From: JASLDZ01 sp964242625
Lineage (GTDB): Bacteria > Pseudomonadota > Alphaproteobacteria > Caulobacterales > Caulobacteraceae
Direction: 5' to 3'
Length of the DNA: 61,584 nt
Assembly: GCA_964242625.1 (NCBI GenBank)
Contig: CAXTAO010000016.1
Span: forward strand, 1-61,584
Of this stretch, positions 42,338-51,125 are shown in pieces; position 1 is the stretch's first letter; every line of letters starts with the position of its first letter. The position numbers and the translations under genes were made by a program. The notes below the pieces were generated by a model. That model made no database searches. It had not been told where the DNA came from and worked only from the letters and a program-made list of their open reading frames with translations.

Positions 42338-43351
42338 CTAGGCCCGCCGGCTCACCGCGAAATCGGCGAGCTCTGAAAGCGCGTCGCGCCAGGGGCCCGC
42401 CGGGCACACGCCGAGCGCCGCCTTGGCCTCCTCCGCCTGGTCCTGGGCGAGGCGCAGGACGGCGTCGAGCGCGCCGCAGCCGGCGACGAGGTCGCGGGCG
42501 CGGCGGAAGTCGTCGGCGACTTGCTCGCGGCGCCCGACCACGCGCTCCCAGAACGGGCGCTCGCGTGCGCCGGTGCGCTGCACCGCCAGGATCAGCGGCA
42601 GGGTGGCCTTGCCCTCGCGGAAGTCGTCGCCCGCGTTCTTGCCGAGCGTCTCGGAGGCGCCGCCGTAATCGAGCGCGTCGTCGGCGAGCTGGAACGCCAG
42701 GCCCAGCTTCAGCCCGTAGAGCCGCAGCGCGTCGGCCTGCTCGGGCGGAGCGCCGTGGGCGACGGCGGCTCCCCGCGCGGCGGCGGAGAACAGCTCGGCG
42801 GTCTTGCCGCGGATGATCTCCAGATAGGTCGGCTGGTCGAGGTCGAGGTCGTGGGCGCGGGTCAGCTGCAGGACCTCGCCCTCGGCGATCACGCGGCTGG
42901 CCCGCGCCAAGATGTCGAGCGCCTCCAGACTGCCGGTCTCGACCATCAGCTCGAAGGCGCGGGCGAACAGGAAGTCGCCGACGAGCACGGACGAGGCGCC
43001 GCCCCAGATCAGGTGCGCCGCCACGCGGCCGCGCCGGAGCTGCGAGCCGTCGACCACGTCGTCGTGCAGGAGGGTGGCGGTGTGGATGAACTCCACCGCC
43101 GCCGCGAGCTTCAGCCCCGCGTCGCCGCGCCCGCCCACGAGGCGCGCGGCCGCGACGCTCAGGAGCGGACGCAGCCGCTTGCCGCCGGCGGCCACCAGAT
43201 GGTCGGCGAGCGCCGGGATCAGCGGCACGGGGCTGTCCAGCCGGTCGGTGATCAAGGCGTCCACCCGCGCCATGTCGGCGCGCGCCAGGTCGACCAGGCG
43301 GTCGACCGAACCCTCGGGCCGGGTCAGGAGGGCGGCGGCGGTGGCGGTCAC
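42338..43351 (-). CDS. ispB: Polyprenyl diphosphate synthase (octaprenyl/decaprenyl type)
   Basis: A long-chain trans-prenyl synthase, 337 residues from a GTG at 43351. The first Asp-rich motif is in LLHDDVVDGSQLRRG and the second in FQLADDALDYGG, with GGKRLRP near the N-terminus. It makes the isoprenoid side chain of ubiquinone. The start is uncertain: the frame opens at 43447 and a later ATG is possible. It is divergent from the following methyltransferase gene. Confidence 0.9.
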   Translation of the reverse strand: MTATAAALLTRPEGSVDRLVDLARADMARVDALITDRLDSPVPLIPALADHLVAAGGKRLRPLLSVAAARLVGGRGDAGLKLAAAVEFIHTATLLHDDVVDGSQLRRGRVAAHLIWGGASSVLVGDFLFARAFELMVETGSLEALDILARASRVIAEGEVLQLTRAHDLDLDQPTYLEIIRGKTAELFSAAARGAAVAHGAPPEQADALRLYGLKLGLAFQLADDALDYGGASETLGKNAGDDFREGKATLPLILAVQRTGARERPFWERVVGRREQVADDFRRARDLVAGCGALDAVLRLAQDQAEEAKAALGVCPAGPWRDALSELADFAVSRRA

Positions 43352-43445
43352 GGAGGCGGGCGGGGTCCCTTGGGGCGTCGGTTGCACTGCGAGGTGGCGT
43401 CGCGCACGCCTACGGTCAATAACGTGCGGCCGCCCGATCCGCCAC

Positions 43446-44237
43446 ATGCCCGACGACGCCGACGATCGCGCGCCCGCGGGCGCCTCCCCCGGGCCCTCGG
43501 CGCCGGTCGACGAGGTGCGCGTGCTGGGCGGCCGCGCGCGCCTGCGCCAGGCCGTCGGCGGCTATCGCGCGGGGCTGGACGCGGCGCTCCTCGCCGCCGC
43601 CGTGACCGTCGGGCCGGGAGAGACGGCGCTGGAGGCGGGCGCCGGCGCGGGCGGCGCGCTGGTGCAGGCCGCCCTGCGCTCGCCGGGCGCGCGGTTCACG
43701 GGCGTGGAGCGTGACGAGCGCGCGTTGGAGCTCCTGGCGGAGAACGTGACGGCCAACGGCCTGGCCGACCGGGCCCGCGGGGTGGCGGGCGACGTCGACG
43801 GGGGGTTCGCGGCGCTGGGCTTGCCCCGAGCGGACGCCGTCTTCGCCAACCCGCCCTTCTTCGACGACCCCACCGCCCTGCGCGCGCCCGCGCCCGCGCG
43901 ACGCGGAGCTTGGATGGCCGACGGCGGGCTGGGCGCCTGGACCGCATTCCTCCTGGCCGCGGTACGCGACGGCGGCGCGATCACCGTCGTGCACCGGGCC
44001 GACCGGCTGGGCGACCTCCTCCGCCTCCTGGGCGAGCGCGCCGAATCGTTCCAGGTGCGCCCGGTGCAGCCCTTCGCCGACGCCCCGGCCAAGCGCGTGG
44101 TGGTGCGCGCGGTACGGCTCGGCCGCGCGCCGCTGCGCCTCCTCCCCCCGCTCGTGCTCCAGTCCGCGCCCGGCGTGCAGACGGACGAGGCGCGCGCGGT
44201 CCTTGAGGGCGTGGCGGCGCTCGACTGGCCCCGGTGA
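43446..44237 (+). CDS. tRNA1(Val) adenine-N6-methyltransferase-like protein (TrmN6 family)
   Basis: A 263-residue Rossmann methyltransferase with SAM motif ALEAGAGAGGALVQAAL and the catalytic ANPPFFD (NPPF), the hallmark of N6-adenine methyltransferases of the YfiC/TrmN6 and RsmC group. The N-terminal VRVLGGRARLRQAVGGYRAGLDAALLAAAV matches the alphaproteobacterial TrmN6-like subgroup. The substrate is probably a tRNA adenine. It converges with DUF805 after 2 nt. Confidence 0.85.
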   Translation: MPDDADDRAPAGASPGPSAPVDEVRVLGGRARLRQAVGGYRAGLDAALLAAAVTVGPGETALEAGAGAGGALVQAALRSPGARFTGVERDERALELLAENVTANGLADRARGVAGDVDGGFAALGLPRADAVFANPPFFDDPTALRAPAPARRGAWMADGGLGAWTAFLLAAVRDGGAITVVHRADRLGDLLRLLGERAESFQVRPVQPFADAPAKRVVVRAVRLGRAPLRLLPPLVLQSAPGVQTDEARAVLEGVAALDWPR

Positions 44238-44239
44238 GC

Positions 44240-44641
44240 TCAGACGGGCGGCGCGGGCCGCGCGAGGGTCGTCGCGCCGAAGCCGGCGTCGCGCCGCTTG
44301 GGATCGGCTCCGAAGCGGTTCCCGCCCACCTCGCCGTCGCGGCACCACCAGACGATCAGGATGATGACGCCCACGATCGGGACGAAGCTGAGCAGCAGCC
44401 ACCAGCCGCTCTTGCCGAGGTCATGCAACCGGCGGACCTCCACCGTGAACCCCGGCAGCAGGAAGCCGAGTGAGACCAGCACGCCCAGCACCGGCGTGCG
44501 CAGCACCGCGTCGATCACGCCGGCGGCCAGGCTCACCAGCACGCTGAAGAGCAGGAACCACCACAGTTCGGAGCGGCGCGCCCGCCCGTTGAACTCGGCG
44601 TACTTGCCGAACGCGCTCTGTATAGCCTCGATGAAGGTCAT
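44240..44641 (-). CDS. DUF805 membrane protein
   Basis: From the ATG at 44641 the protein has 133 residues. It begins TFIEAIQSAFGKYAEFNGRARRSELWWF, the DUF805 signature, followed by about four membrane helices and the RRLHDLGKSGWWLLL loop. The function of the family is unknown. The gene lies between the methyltransferase gene and miaA. Confidence 0.88.
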   Translation of the reverse strand: MTFIEAIQSAFGKYAEFNGRARRSELWWFLLFSVLVSLAAGVIDAVLRTPVLGVLVSLGFLLPGFTVEVRRLHDLGKSGWWLLLSFVPIVGVIILIVWWCRDGEVGGNRFGADPKRRDAGFGATTLARPAPPV

Positions 44642-44698
44642 GCCGGCTCCTCCCCTCGGCAGGAGCGCACGGCGGCGGCGTCCGGGCAACGGGGAAGC

Positions 44699-45610
44699 TC
44701 AGCCCAGCGCGCGCAGGGCCGCGTCGACGTCGGTCGCGGCGAGGCGCGGCCAGTCGCCCGCCTGGTTGCGCAGCCAGGTGAGCTGGCGCTTGGCGTAGCG
44801 GCGCGTCTCGCGTCGGGCGAGCTCGGCGGCCTCGTCCAGCGATAGTTCGCCCGTGAGGTGACGGCCGAGCTCGCGCAGGCCCACCGCCTTCATCGCCGGC
44901 AGCGCCGGGTCCAGCCCGCGCGCGAGGAGCGCCCCCGCCTCGCCGAGCGCGCCCGCCGCCAGCATGGCGTCGAAGCGGGCGTCGCACCCGGCGTAGAGCG
45001 CGTCGCGTGGAGGCTCGAGCACCAGCGCGCGCCAGGATCCCGGCGGGAGCGTGGGCCGCGTCTCCGCGCGCCAGGCGCTGAGCGGCCGACCCGTCGCCCG
45101 GCCCACCGCGAGCGCGCGGACGAGCCGCTGGCGGTCCCCGGACGCGATGCGAGCCTCCGCCTCGGGGTCGATGCGGGCCAGCGCCGTGCGCGCCGCCGCC
45201 TCCCCCTCGCGCGCGAGGGATGCCGCCACCTCCGCGCGCACCGCCTCGGGAACGGCGGGCGTCTGCGCCAGCCCACGGGTCAGGGCGGTGAAGTAGAGCC
45301 CCGTGCCGCCGACCACGATCGCCGGGCGCCCCCGCTCCGCGACCGCCTGGAGGACGGGCGTCACGGCGCGCAGCCAGCGCCCGACCGACCAGGCCTCCGC
45401 AGCGTCGGCGAAGCCGTAGAGGTGGTGCGGCGCGCGCCCCGTCTCCGCCTCGTTCGGCCGCGCGCTGAGGACGCGCAGGTCGCGGTAGACCTGCAGCGCG
45501 TCGGCGTTGACGAGCTCGCCGCCGCAGCGCTCGGCCAACGCCAGGGCGAGCGCCGACTTGCCGCTTGCGGTGGGTCCCGCGATCAGCCAGACGCGCGGGC
45601 GCTCCGCCAT
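44699..45610 (-). CDS. miaA: tRNA dimethylallyltransferase
   Basis: A 303-residue P-loop protein. It begins MAERPRVWLIAGPTASGKSALA with the P-loop at 12-19, and has NADALQVYRDL, RAPHHLYGF, VVGGTGLYFTALTRGL and the C-terminal RYAKRQLTWLRNQ of MiaA. It adds the dimethylallyl group to A37 of tRNAs reading UNN codons. Its ATG shares a CATG with the divergent serB start, so the two start codons overlap by 2 nt on opposite strands. Confidence 0.95.
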   Translation of the reverse strand: MAERPRVWLIAGPTASGKSALALALAERCGGELVNADALQVYRDLRVLSARPNEAETGRAPHHLYGFADAAEAWSVGRWLRAVTPVLQAVAERGRPAIVVGGTGLYFTALTRGLAQTPAVPEAVRAEVAASLAREGEAAARTALARIDPEAEARIASGDRQRLVRALAVGRATGRPLSAWRAETRPTLPPGSWRALVLEPPRDALYAGCDARFDAMLAAGALGEAGALLARGLDPALPAMKAVGLRELGRHLTGELSLDEAAELARRETRRYAKRQLTWLRNQAGDWPRLAATDVDAALRALG

Positions 45611-46502
45611 GCCGTTCAGCCTCACCCTCGTCAGCCCGGACGCCGACGCCGCCGCCGAGGCCGCGCGTCGCGCCGCCGCTGCGGTCTCAGCCCGGGGCGG
45701 CGCGGTCAAGGGCGAGCGCGCGCTGGGGCCGGGCGCGGTGGACCTGCACGTCGAGGCGGCCGAGCTCGCGCCGGTGCGCGAAGCGCTGACGGCCGCCGTC
45801 GCCGGCCTGCCGGTGGACGGCTGCGCCCAGCCCGCTGCGAGCCGGCTGAAGCGCCTCCTCCTCGCCGACATGGACTCGACCATCATCGGCTGCGAGTGCC
45901 TGGACGAGCTGGCCGACTACGCCGGGCGCAAGGCCGAGGTGGCCGCCGTGACCGAGCGCGCCATGGCGGGCGAGCTGCCCTTCGCGCCCGCCCTGCGCGA
46001 GCGCGTGGCCGTGCTCGCGGGCCTGTCGCTCGACACGGTGGCGCGCTGCCTCGACGAGCGGGTGCGGCTGAACGCCGGGGCGCGCACGCTCGTGCGGACC
46101 ATGGCCTCCCACGGCGCGCGGTGCGTGCTGGTCTCCGGCGGGTTCGAGAGCTTCACGGGGCCCGTGGCGGCCGCCGCGGGTTTCCACGCCGCCCGCGCCA
46201 ACCGCCTCTTGGACGACGGCGTGCGGCTGACCGGCCGGGTGGGCGAACCGATCCTCGGCCGCGAGGCCAAGCTCGAGGCGCTGCAGTTCGAGGCCGGAGC
46301 GCTCGACCTGCCGCTGGAGGACACGCTGGCGGTCGGCGACGGGGCCAACGACCTCGCCATGATCGTCGCCGCAGGGCTGGGCGTCGCCTACCGCGCGAAG
46401 CCCGTGGTCGCCGCGGAGGCCGACGCGCGCGTGGACCAAGCCGACCTGACGGCCCTGCTCCACTTCCAGGGGATCGCGGCCGACCGCTTCACGCACGACT
46501 GA
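45609..46502 (+). CDS. serB: Phosphoserine phosphatase
   Basis: A 297-residue HAD-superfamily enzyme. Residues 1-70 form an ACT-like lead region. The catalytic DxDxT is in LLLADMDSTIIGCE, motif II in LVSGGFESFT and motif IV in LAVGDGANDLAMI. It dephosphorylates phosphoserine to serine, feeding cysE and cystathionine beta-synthase chemistry. The start overlaps the miaA start head-to-head, so the translation signals of each gene must lie within the other's coding sequence. Confidence 0.94.
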   Translation: MPFSLTLVSPDADAAAEAARRAAAAVSARGGAVKGERALGPGAVDLHVEAAELAPVREALTAAVAGLPVDGCAQPAASRLKRLLLADMDSTIIGCECLDELADYAGRKAEVAAVTERAMAGELPFAPALRERVAVLAGLSLDTVARCLDERVRLNAGARTLVRTMASHGARCVLVSGGFESFTGPVAAAAGFHAARANRLLDDGVRLTGRVGEPILGREAKLEALQFEAGALDLPLEDTLAVGDGANDLAMIVAAGLGVAYRAKPVVAAEADARVDQADLTALLHFQGIAADRFTHD

Positions 46503-46551
46503 CACGCGGCGCTGTCGCCGGCGGTCGCGAGGGGCTAGGCCTCCGCGCGCC

Positions 46552-47730
46552 ATGCCCACACGCGACGACGTCCTCCACGCCCTCCGGGCGGTGCGCGACC
46601 CCCGTTCGGGCCGGCCGCTCCCCGAGGCCGGGCTCGTGCAGGGGCTCCTCGTCGGCCCCGACCGCGCGGGCTTCATGCTGGAGGTCGCCCCCGCCGACGT
46701 GGCGCTCTACGAGCCCGTGCGCGCCGAGGCCGAGGCGGCGCTGCGGGCGATGCCGGGCGTGACGCGGGTGCACGTGGCGCTCACCGCCGAGGCGCCCGCG
46801 CCCGCCTTCCAGACGCAGGCTCGCACGGCTCCGCCTCGCTCCGCCCCGCCCCGCCCCGGCCCGCCGCCGTCCGCGACCGCCGCCCCGCGCGAACGCCCGG
46901 CCGCCGCGCCGCGACCCCCTCACGTGCGCCACGTGGTGGCGGTGGCGTCGGGCAAGGGCGGCGTGGGCAAGTCGACCGTCGCGGTCAACCTCGCCTGCGC
47001 CTTCGCGCGCATGGGGCTCTCGACCGGCCTCCTCGACGCCGACGTCTACGGCCCGTCGGCCCCGCGCATGTTCGGCCTCTCGGGCGCGAAGCCCGACGTG
47101 GACGAGGCGAACAAGCTCCTGCCGCTCACCGCCTGGGGCGTGCGCCTCGCCTCCATCGGCTTTCTGGTCGACGAAGGGGCGCCCATGATCTGGCGCGGCC
47201 CCATGGCCTCCACCGCCATCGGCCAGCTCCTCAACGACGTGCGCTGGGGAACCGACGCCGACCCGCTCGACGTGCTGGTGGTCGACATGCCGCCCGGCAC
47301 CGGCGACGTGCAGCTGACGCTCGCGCAGAAGGTCACCACCGACGGGGCGGTGATCGTCTCCACCCCGCAGGAGGTGGCGCTGATCGACGTGCGGCGCGGC
47401 GCCGCCATGTTCGAGAAGACCGCCACGCCGATCCTGGGCGTCGTGGAGAACATGAGCTACTTCCCCGATCCCGCGACGGGCGCGCCCATCCCGATCTTCG
47501 GCCACGGCGGCGCCCGCGCAGTGGCCGCCGAACTCGGCGCCCCCTTCCTCGGCGAAGTGCCCATCGACATGGCGCTCCGCGCCGGCGGCGACGACGGCCG
47601 CCCGGCCGTCGCCACGGCCCCCGACAGCACGAGCGCCCGCGCGCTGATGGCGATCGCCGAGGCGGTATGGGAGGCGCTCGACCGCGGCACGGGCGCCAAG
47701 CCCCCGCCGCGGATCGTGGTGGAGGATTGA
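46552..47730 (+). CDS. mrp: Mrp/ApbC-family Fe-S carrier P-loop ATPase
   Basis: A 392-residue protein. Residues 1-80 form a MIP18-like (DUF59) domain, then a Pro/Ala-rich linker (about 85-125) and the deviant Walker A SGKGGVGKST (133-142) with LDADVYGPSAPRMFG. VVDMPPGTGDVQLTLAQ and VVENMSYFPDP follow. The region where E. coli Mrp has its CxxC for cluster binding reads FPDPATGAPIPIFGHGG, with no Cys. It may therefore bind clusters otherwise or serve as an ATPase scaffold. Confidence 0.93.
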   Translation: MPTRDDVLHALRAVRDPRSGRPLPEAGLVQGLLVGPDRAGFMLEVAPADVALYEPVRAEAEAALRAMPGVTRVHVALTAEAPAPAFQTQARTAPPRSAPPRPGPPPSATAAPRERPAAAPRPPHVRHVVAVASGKGGVGKSTVAVNLACAFARMGLSTGLLDADVYGPSAPRMFGLSGAKPDVDEANKLLPLTAWGVRLASIGFLVDEGAPMIWRGPMASTAIGQLLNDVRWGTDADPLDVLVVDMPPGTGDVQLTLAQKVTTDGAVIVSTPQEVALIDVRRGAAMFEKTATPILGVVENMSYFPDPATGAPIPIFGHGGARAVAAELGAPFLGEVPIDMALRAGGDDGRPAVATAPDSTSARALMAIAEAVWEALDRGTGAKPPPRIVVED

Positions 47731-47741
47731 GGCGCAATCGA

Positions 47742-47757
47742 CCGCTCTGAAGAGCGG
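47742..47757 (+). terminator. Hairpin terminator after mrp
   Basis: CCGCTC-TGAA-GAGCGG is a 6-bp stem with a tetraloop, 12 nt after the mrp stop and followed by CTT, in the convergent gap with the exporter gene. Confidence 0.5.
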
Positions 47758-47782
47758 CTTGCGACCCCCTCCCGTACCTTCG

Positions 47783-48937
47783 TCAGTTGGGGCTGGCGAT
47801 GCAGGGTGAGACGAACAGGTGCCCCCGCCAGCCACCCTCCAGAGTGCGCGCCATGACGACCGACCACATCGCGGCGAGCCCCGCCGCGAGCCCGCAACCC
47901 GCAGCGGTGAAGGCCGCGAGGTGGAGCGTCGTTCCGAGGCGCAGGGTCGCCAGCGTGTAGACGCCGAGTGGGAACATATAGCCCCACCAGCCGAGGTTGA
48001 AGGGAACGCCCGATCGGAAGTAGCGGGCCGTGATCAGGCCGGCCAGCAGCAGCCACCAGGCCCCAAAGCCCCACAACAGCAGCGCTGCGAACACTCCCGC
48101 GCTCTGCATCAGCGCTCCCAGGTCGCCTAGGCCGTGGGCGGCGAACAGGGCGGGGGCGTCCGAGCCCATGACCATCATGGCCAGAGCGCCCGTGCCGATG
48201 GGCCCCAGCGCCAACCAGCTCGACGCCGCCATGCCCACGGGCGGAAGCTTGTGCAGCGCCATGCGCAGAATAAGTAGCGCCAGGATGCCGAAGGCGACCG
48301 GCACGGAGTAGGCCCAAAGGGCGTAGCTGGTCACCAGCACCGTGAAGGCCCGCCCGGGGTCGGCGAGATGCGGCGCAAGAAGCCCGCCCGTGTTGGCCGC
48401 CACCTCCGCTGCAACCACCGGCAGGAGCCACACGGCGGTCATGCTGTCGATGGTGTGCCGCTGGCGCGTGAACATCAGGAAGGGGATGCCGACGCCGCAG
48501 GCGACCGACATCGCCACGTCCACCCACCACAGAGGCTCGACGACGGCCGTCACGCCCGCGCCGAACCGCGGGAGGGCGAAGGCGAGGGCGCCGTTCAGCA
48601 CCGTCGCGAGCCCCATGGGGATCGTGCCGATGAACATGGACACGACGCTGTGGCCGAAGATGCGTCGTGCCTCGTGCCCGAATAGCGCCCACCGCAGGGC
48701 GTAGAGGCCGGAGAACAGCGCGAACAGGCCGACGTCGAACCACCACAGGCCCTCGCCGATGGGCCGCAGGGTCGTGCCGACCTCCGGAAGCTGCGGCAGC
48801 ACGAGCGCGAGCACACCCGTGCCCATGGTGGCGGCGAACCAGTTCGGCGTGAACTGCCGCACCATTTCGAGCGGGCGGTCGAGCCGTGAAAGCGGCCGCA
48901 GCCCGCTAACAACGTCGGAGACATGATCCAGCGTCAT
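47783..48937 (-). CDS. TDT-family (SLAC1/TehA-like) transporter
   Basis: From the ATG at 48937 the protein has 384 residues and about ten membrane helices. The start, RQFTPNWFAATMGTGVLALVL, is the TDT signature found in sulfite exporters and TehA-like channels, and GTIPMGLATVLNGALAF and WWGYMFPLGVYTLAT are further family stretches. Sulfite, tellurite or C4-dicarboxylate export are possible. Context does not decide, though sulfur genes are common in this window. Confidence 0.85.
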   Translation of the reverse strand: MTLDHVSDVVSGLRPLSRLDRPLEMVRQFTPNWFAATMGTGVLALVLPQLPEVGTTLRPIGEGLWWFDVGLFALFSGLYALRWALFGHEARRIFGHSVVSMFIGTIPMGLATVLNGALAFALPRFGAGVTAVVEPLWWVDVAMSVACGVGIPFLMFTRQRHTIDSMTAVWLLPVVAAEVAANTGGLLAPHLADPGRAFTVLVTSYALWAYSVPVAFGILALLILRMALHKLPPVGMAASSWLALGPIGTGALAMMVMGSDAPALFAAHGLGDLGALMQSAGVFAALLLWGFGAWWLLLAGLITARYFRSGVPFNLGWWGYMFPLGVYTLATLRLGTTLHLAAFTAAGCGLAAGLAAMWSVVMARTLEGGWRGHLFVSPCIASPN

Positions 48938-48990
48938 GCCGGTTGATCTAGCACGTGCCGGCTCGGGTCCGCCCTCCCTCGTAACGACCT

Positions 48991-49512
48991 TCACTCCCGC
49001 TCCAGCACCCGGAACGTCCACGCGTGGTCGTCGCCCTCCCCCGCCGGGTGCGGCTCGCGGCGAACCTCACGCCAGGCGGTCTCGTCGAACGGCGGGAAGC
49101 GCACGTCGCCGTCCGGCTCGGCGTCGACCTCGGTGAGGTAGAGGCGGCGCGCGCGGGGGAGCGCCAGCGCGTAGAGCGCCGCGCCGCCGATCACGCACAC
49201 CTCGCCCGCGCCCTCCTCGGCCGCGCCCTCGCGCGCCATGTCGAGAAGGTCGGTGAAATCCTCCGCAACGACGGCGCCTTGCGGCTCGAAGGCGCCGTCG
49301 CGCGAGAGCACGTAGTTGGCGCGGCCGGCCAAAGGGCGGCGCGGCAGGCTGTCCCAGGTGCGGCGGCCCATGACGACGGGCTTGCCGAGCGTGGTCGCCT
49401 TGAAGAGCGCCAGGTCTCCCCGCAGGCGCCAGGGCAAGCCGCCTTCGCGCCCGATCACACCGTTGCGTGCGCGCGCGGCGACCAGCGCGACGACGGGGCC
49501 GCCGCCCTTCAC
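48991..49512 (-). CDS. folA: Dihydrofolate reductase
   Basis: A 173-residue DHFR from a GTG at 49512 that overlaps the thyA stop (GTGA). It begins VVALVAARARNGVIGREGGLPWRL, followed by LFKATTLGKPVVMGRRTWDSLP and a later VCVIGGAALYALALPRARRLYLTEV, the NADPH- and folate-binding segments. It regenerates tetrahydrofolate used by ThyA. Position and coupling to thyA agree. Confidence 0.95.
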   Translation of the reverse strand: MKGGGPVVALVAARARNGVIGREGGLPWRLRGDLALFKATTLGKPVVMGRRTWDSLPRRPLAGRANYVLSRDGAFEPQGAVVAEDFTDLLDMAREGAAEEGAGEVCVIGGAALYALALPRARRLYLTEVDAEPDGDVRFPPFDETAWREVRREPHPAGEGDDHAWTFRVLERE

Positions 49513-50375
49513 ACCGCCACCGGGGCGCGGATGGCCCCGTGCGGGTCGTAGCCCTCCAGCGTTATGTGCTCGGGCGCGAAGGCGAAGAGGTCCGTCACCG
49601 CCGGGTCGAGCGCGAGCCGCGGCGGGGCCCTGGGTGCGCGCGCGAGCTGGAGATCGGCCTGATCGAGGTGGTTGAGGTAGAGGTGGGCGTCGCCCAGCGT
49701 GTGCACGAAGTCGCCGGGCTCCAGCCCCACCACCTGCGCCACCATGTGGGTCAGGAGGGCGTAGCTCGCGATGTTGAAGGGCACGCCCAGGAAGAGGTCG
49801 GCCGAGCGCTGGTAGAGCTGGCAGGACAGCCGACGCGGGGCGCCCTCGCCATCCGGCTCGACGTGGAACTGGAACAGGCAGTGGCACGGCGGCAGCGCCA
49901 TGTCGTCCACGTCCGCCGGGTTCCAGGCCGAGACGATGTGGCGGCGGCCGAAGGGGTTGGCGCGCAGCCCCTCCACGAGGCGCGTCACCTGGTCGATCGC
50001 GCGCCCGTCCGGCGCGGCCCACGAGCGCCACTGGCGGCCGTATACGGGGCCGAGCTCGCCGTCGGCGTCGGCCCACTCGTCCCAGATCGTGCAGCCGCGG
50101 TCCTGCAGCCAGCGCACGTTGGTCGAGCCCTGCAGGAACCAGAGGAGCTCCAGCACTACGCTGCGCCAGTGCACCCGCTTGGTGGTGAGGAGCGGGAAAC
50201 CGGCGGCGAGATCGAAGCGCATCTGCCGGCCGAACACGCCCAGCGTTCCCACCCCCGTGCGGTCGGCGCGGCGCACGCCGCCCGCGCGCACCTCGGCCAG
50301 GAGATCGAGGTACGGCTGCTCGACCGAGGCGAGCAGCGGCTGGGCCGGCGCGAACTGATGGGCGGGGTGGGTCAT
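49509..50375 (-). CDS. thyA: Thymidylate synthase
   Basis: A 288-residue ThyA. Catalytic Cys164 is in LPPCHCLFQFH; folate and dUMP contacts lie in LSCQLYQRSADLFLGVPFNIASYALLTHM and GDAHLYLNHLDQ. It methylates dUMP to dTMP. It lies upstream of folA on the minus strand with a 4-nt overlap. Confidence 0.97.
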   Translation of the reverse strand: MTHPAHQFAPAQPLLASVEQPYLDLLAEVRAGGVRRADRTGVGTLGVFGRQMRFDLAAGFPLLTTKRVHWRSVVLELLWFLQGSTNVRWLQDRGCTIWDEWADADGELGPVYGRQWRSWAAPDGRAIDQVTRLVEGLRANPFGRRHIVSAWNPADVDDMALPPCHCLFQFHVEPDGEGAPRRLSCQLYQRSADLFLGVPFNIASYALLTHMVAQVVGLEPGDFVHTLGDAHLYLNHLDQADLQLARAPRAPPRLALDPAVTDLFAFAPEHITLEGYDPHGAIRAPVAV

Positions 50376-50509
50376 GGGCGCTCCGCCCCACCTGTCGCGC
50401 CGAATCGCTCGCAGGTCACGCCCGCGCGGCGCAGCACCTGTGGACTGAACCGCCCCCTCGTGCGGCGGTTACGTATCCGTCCCTTCCCCCGCCAGACGGA
50501 GCCGTCGCC

Positions 50510-51121
50510 ATGCCGCAGGGCAATTCGAACACCCACCTCGCCCATCCGCCCGCGCGCGCCGACGAGACGCCGCAGCCCGAGCATAGCGGGGCGGCCATCA
50601 CCATCCTCAAGGTGCAGCCGTTCGAAGGGGCGTCGGCGGTGCTCACCTCCGACGCGGTCGACCTCGACGGCCGGCTCGACCCCGTGCACTCCCAGGACGG
50701 CGACGACACCTCGCCGCCCTTGAGCTGGACCGCCGTGCCCGACGCGGAAGCCTACGCCATCGTGGTGGAGGACCCGGACGCGCCGCGCGACGAGCCCGTG
50801 CTGCACTGGGTGATCTGGGACATACCGGGCGCGGTCACCGCCCTGCCCGCCGGCATAGCGACGGGCGCGCACGTCGAGGGGATGCCCGGCGCGGTGCAGG
50901 GCCGCAACAGCCACGGCGAGGCGGGCTGGATGGGGCCGAAGCCGCCCAAGGGGCACGGGCCCCACCGCTACTACATCCAGCTGTTCGCCCTAGGCCGCCG
51001 CCTCGGCATGGGGCCGGAGACCACGCTGGTCGAGCTGACCGGCGCGCTCAAGGGCGACACGGTCGCTTCCACCCAGCTCGTGGCCGTGTTCGAGACGCCG
51101 GACGACGGCGTGCAGGGGTGA
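50510..51121 (+). CDS. YbhB/YbcL-type phosphatidylethanolamine-binding (RKIP-like) protein
   Basis: A 203-residue PEBP. The pocket motifs are SPPLSWTAVPDAEAYAIVVEDPDAP and WVIWDIPG, then a late GPHRYYIQLFAL with the conserved HRY. There is no signal peptide, so it is probably cytosolic. Bacterial members have no assigned role. Its stop codon and that of the convergent gene fall inside a 10-bp palindrome, TGAAGCTTCA. Confidence 0.92.
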   Translation: MPQGNSNTHLAHPPARADETPQPEHSGAAITILKVQPFEGASAVLTSDAVDLDGRLDPVHSQDGDDTSPPLSWTAVPDAEAYAIVVEDPDAPRDEPVLHWVIWDIPGAVTALPAGIATGAHVEGMPGAVQGRNSHGEAGWMGPKPPKGHGPHRYYIQLFALGRRLGMGPETTLVELTGALKGDTVASTQLVAVFETPDDGVQG

Positions 51122-51125
51122 AGCT

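Noticed and set aside
42024..42407. Minus-strand frames over the 60-aa ORF
   Set aside because: They lack any pattern and overlap the 3' end of ispB. The plus frame is the better, though still weak, candidate.
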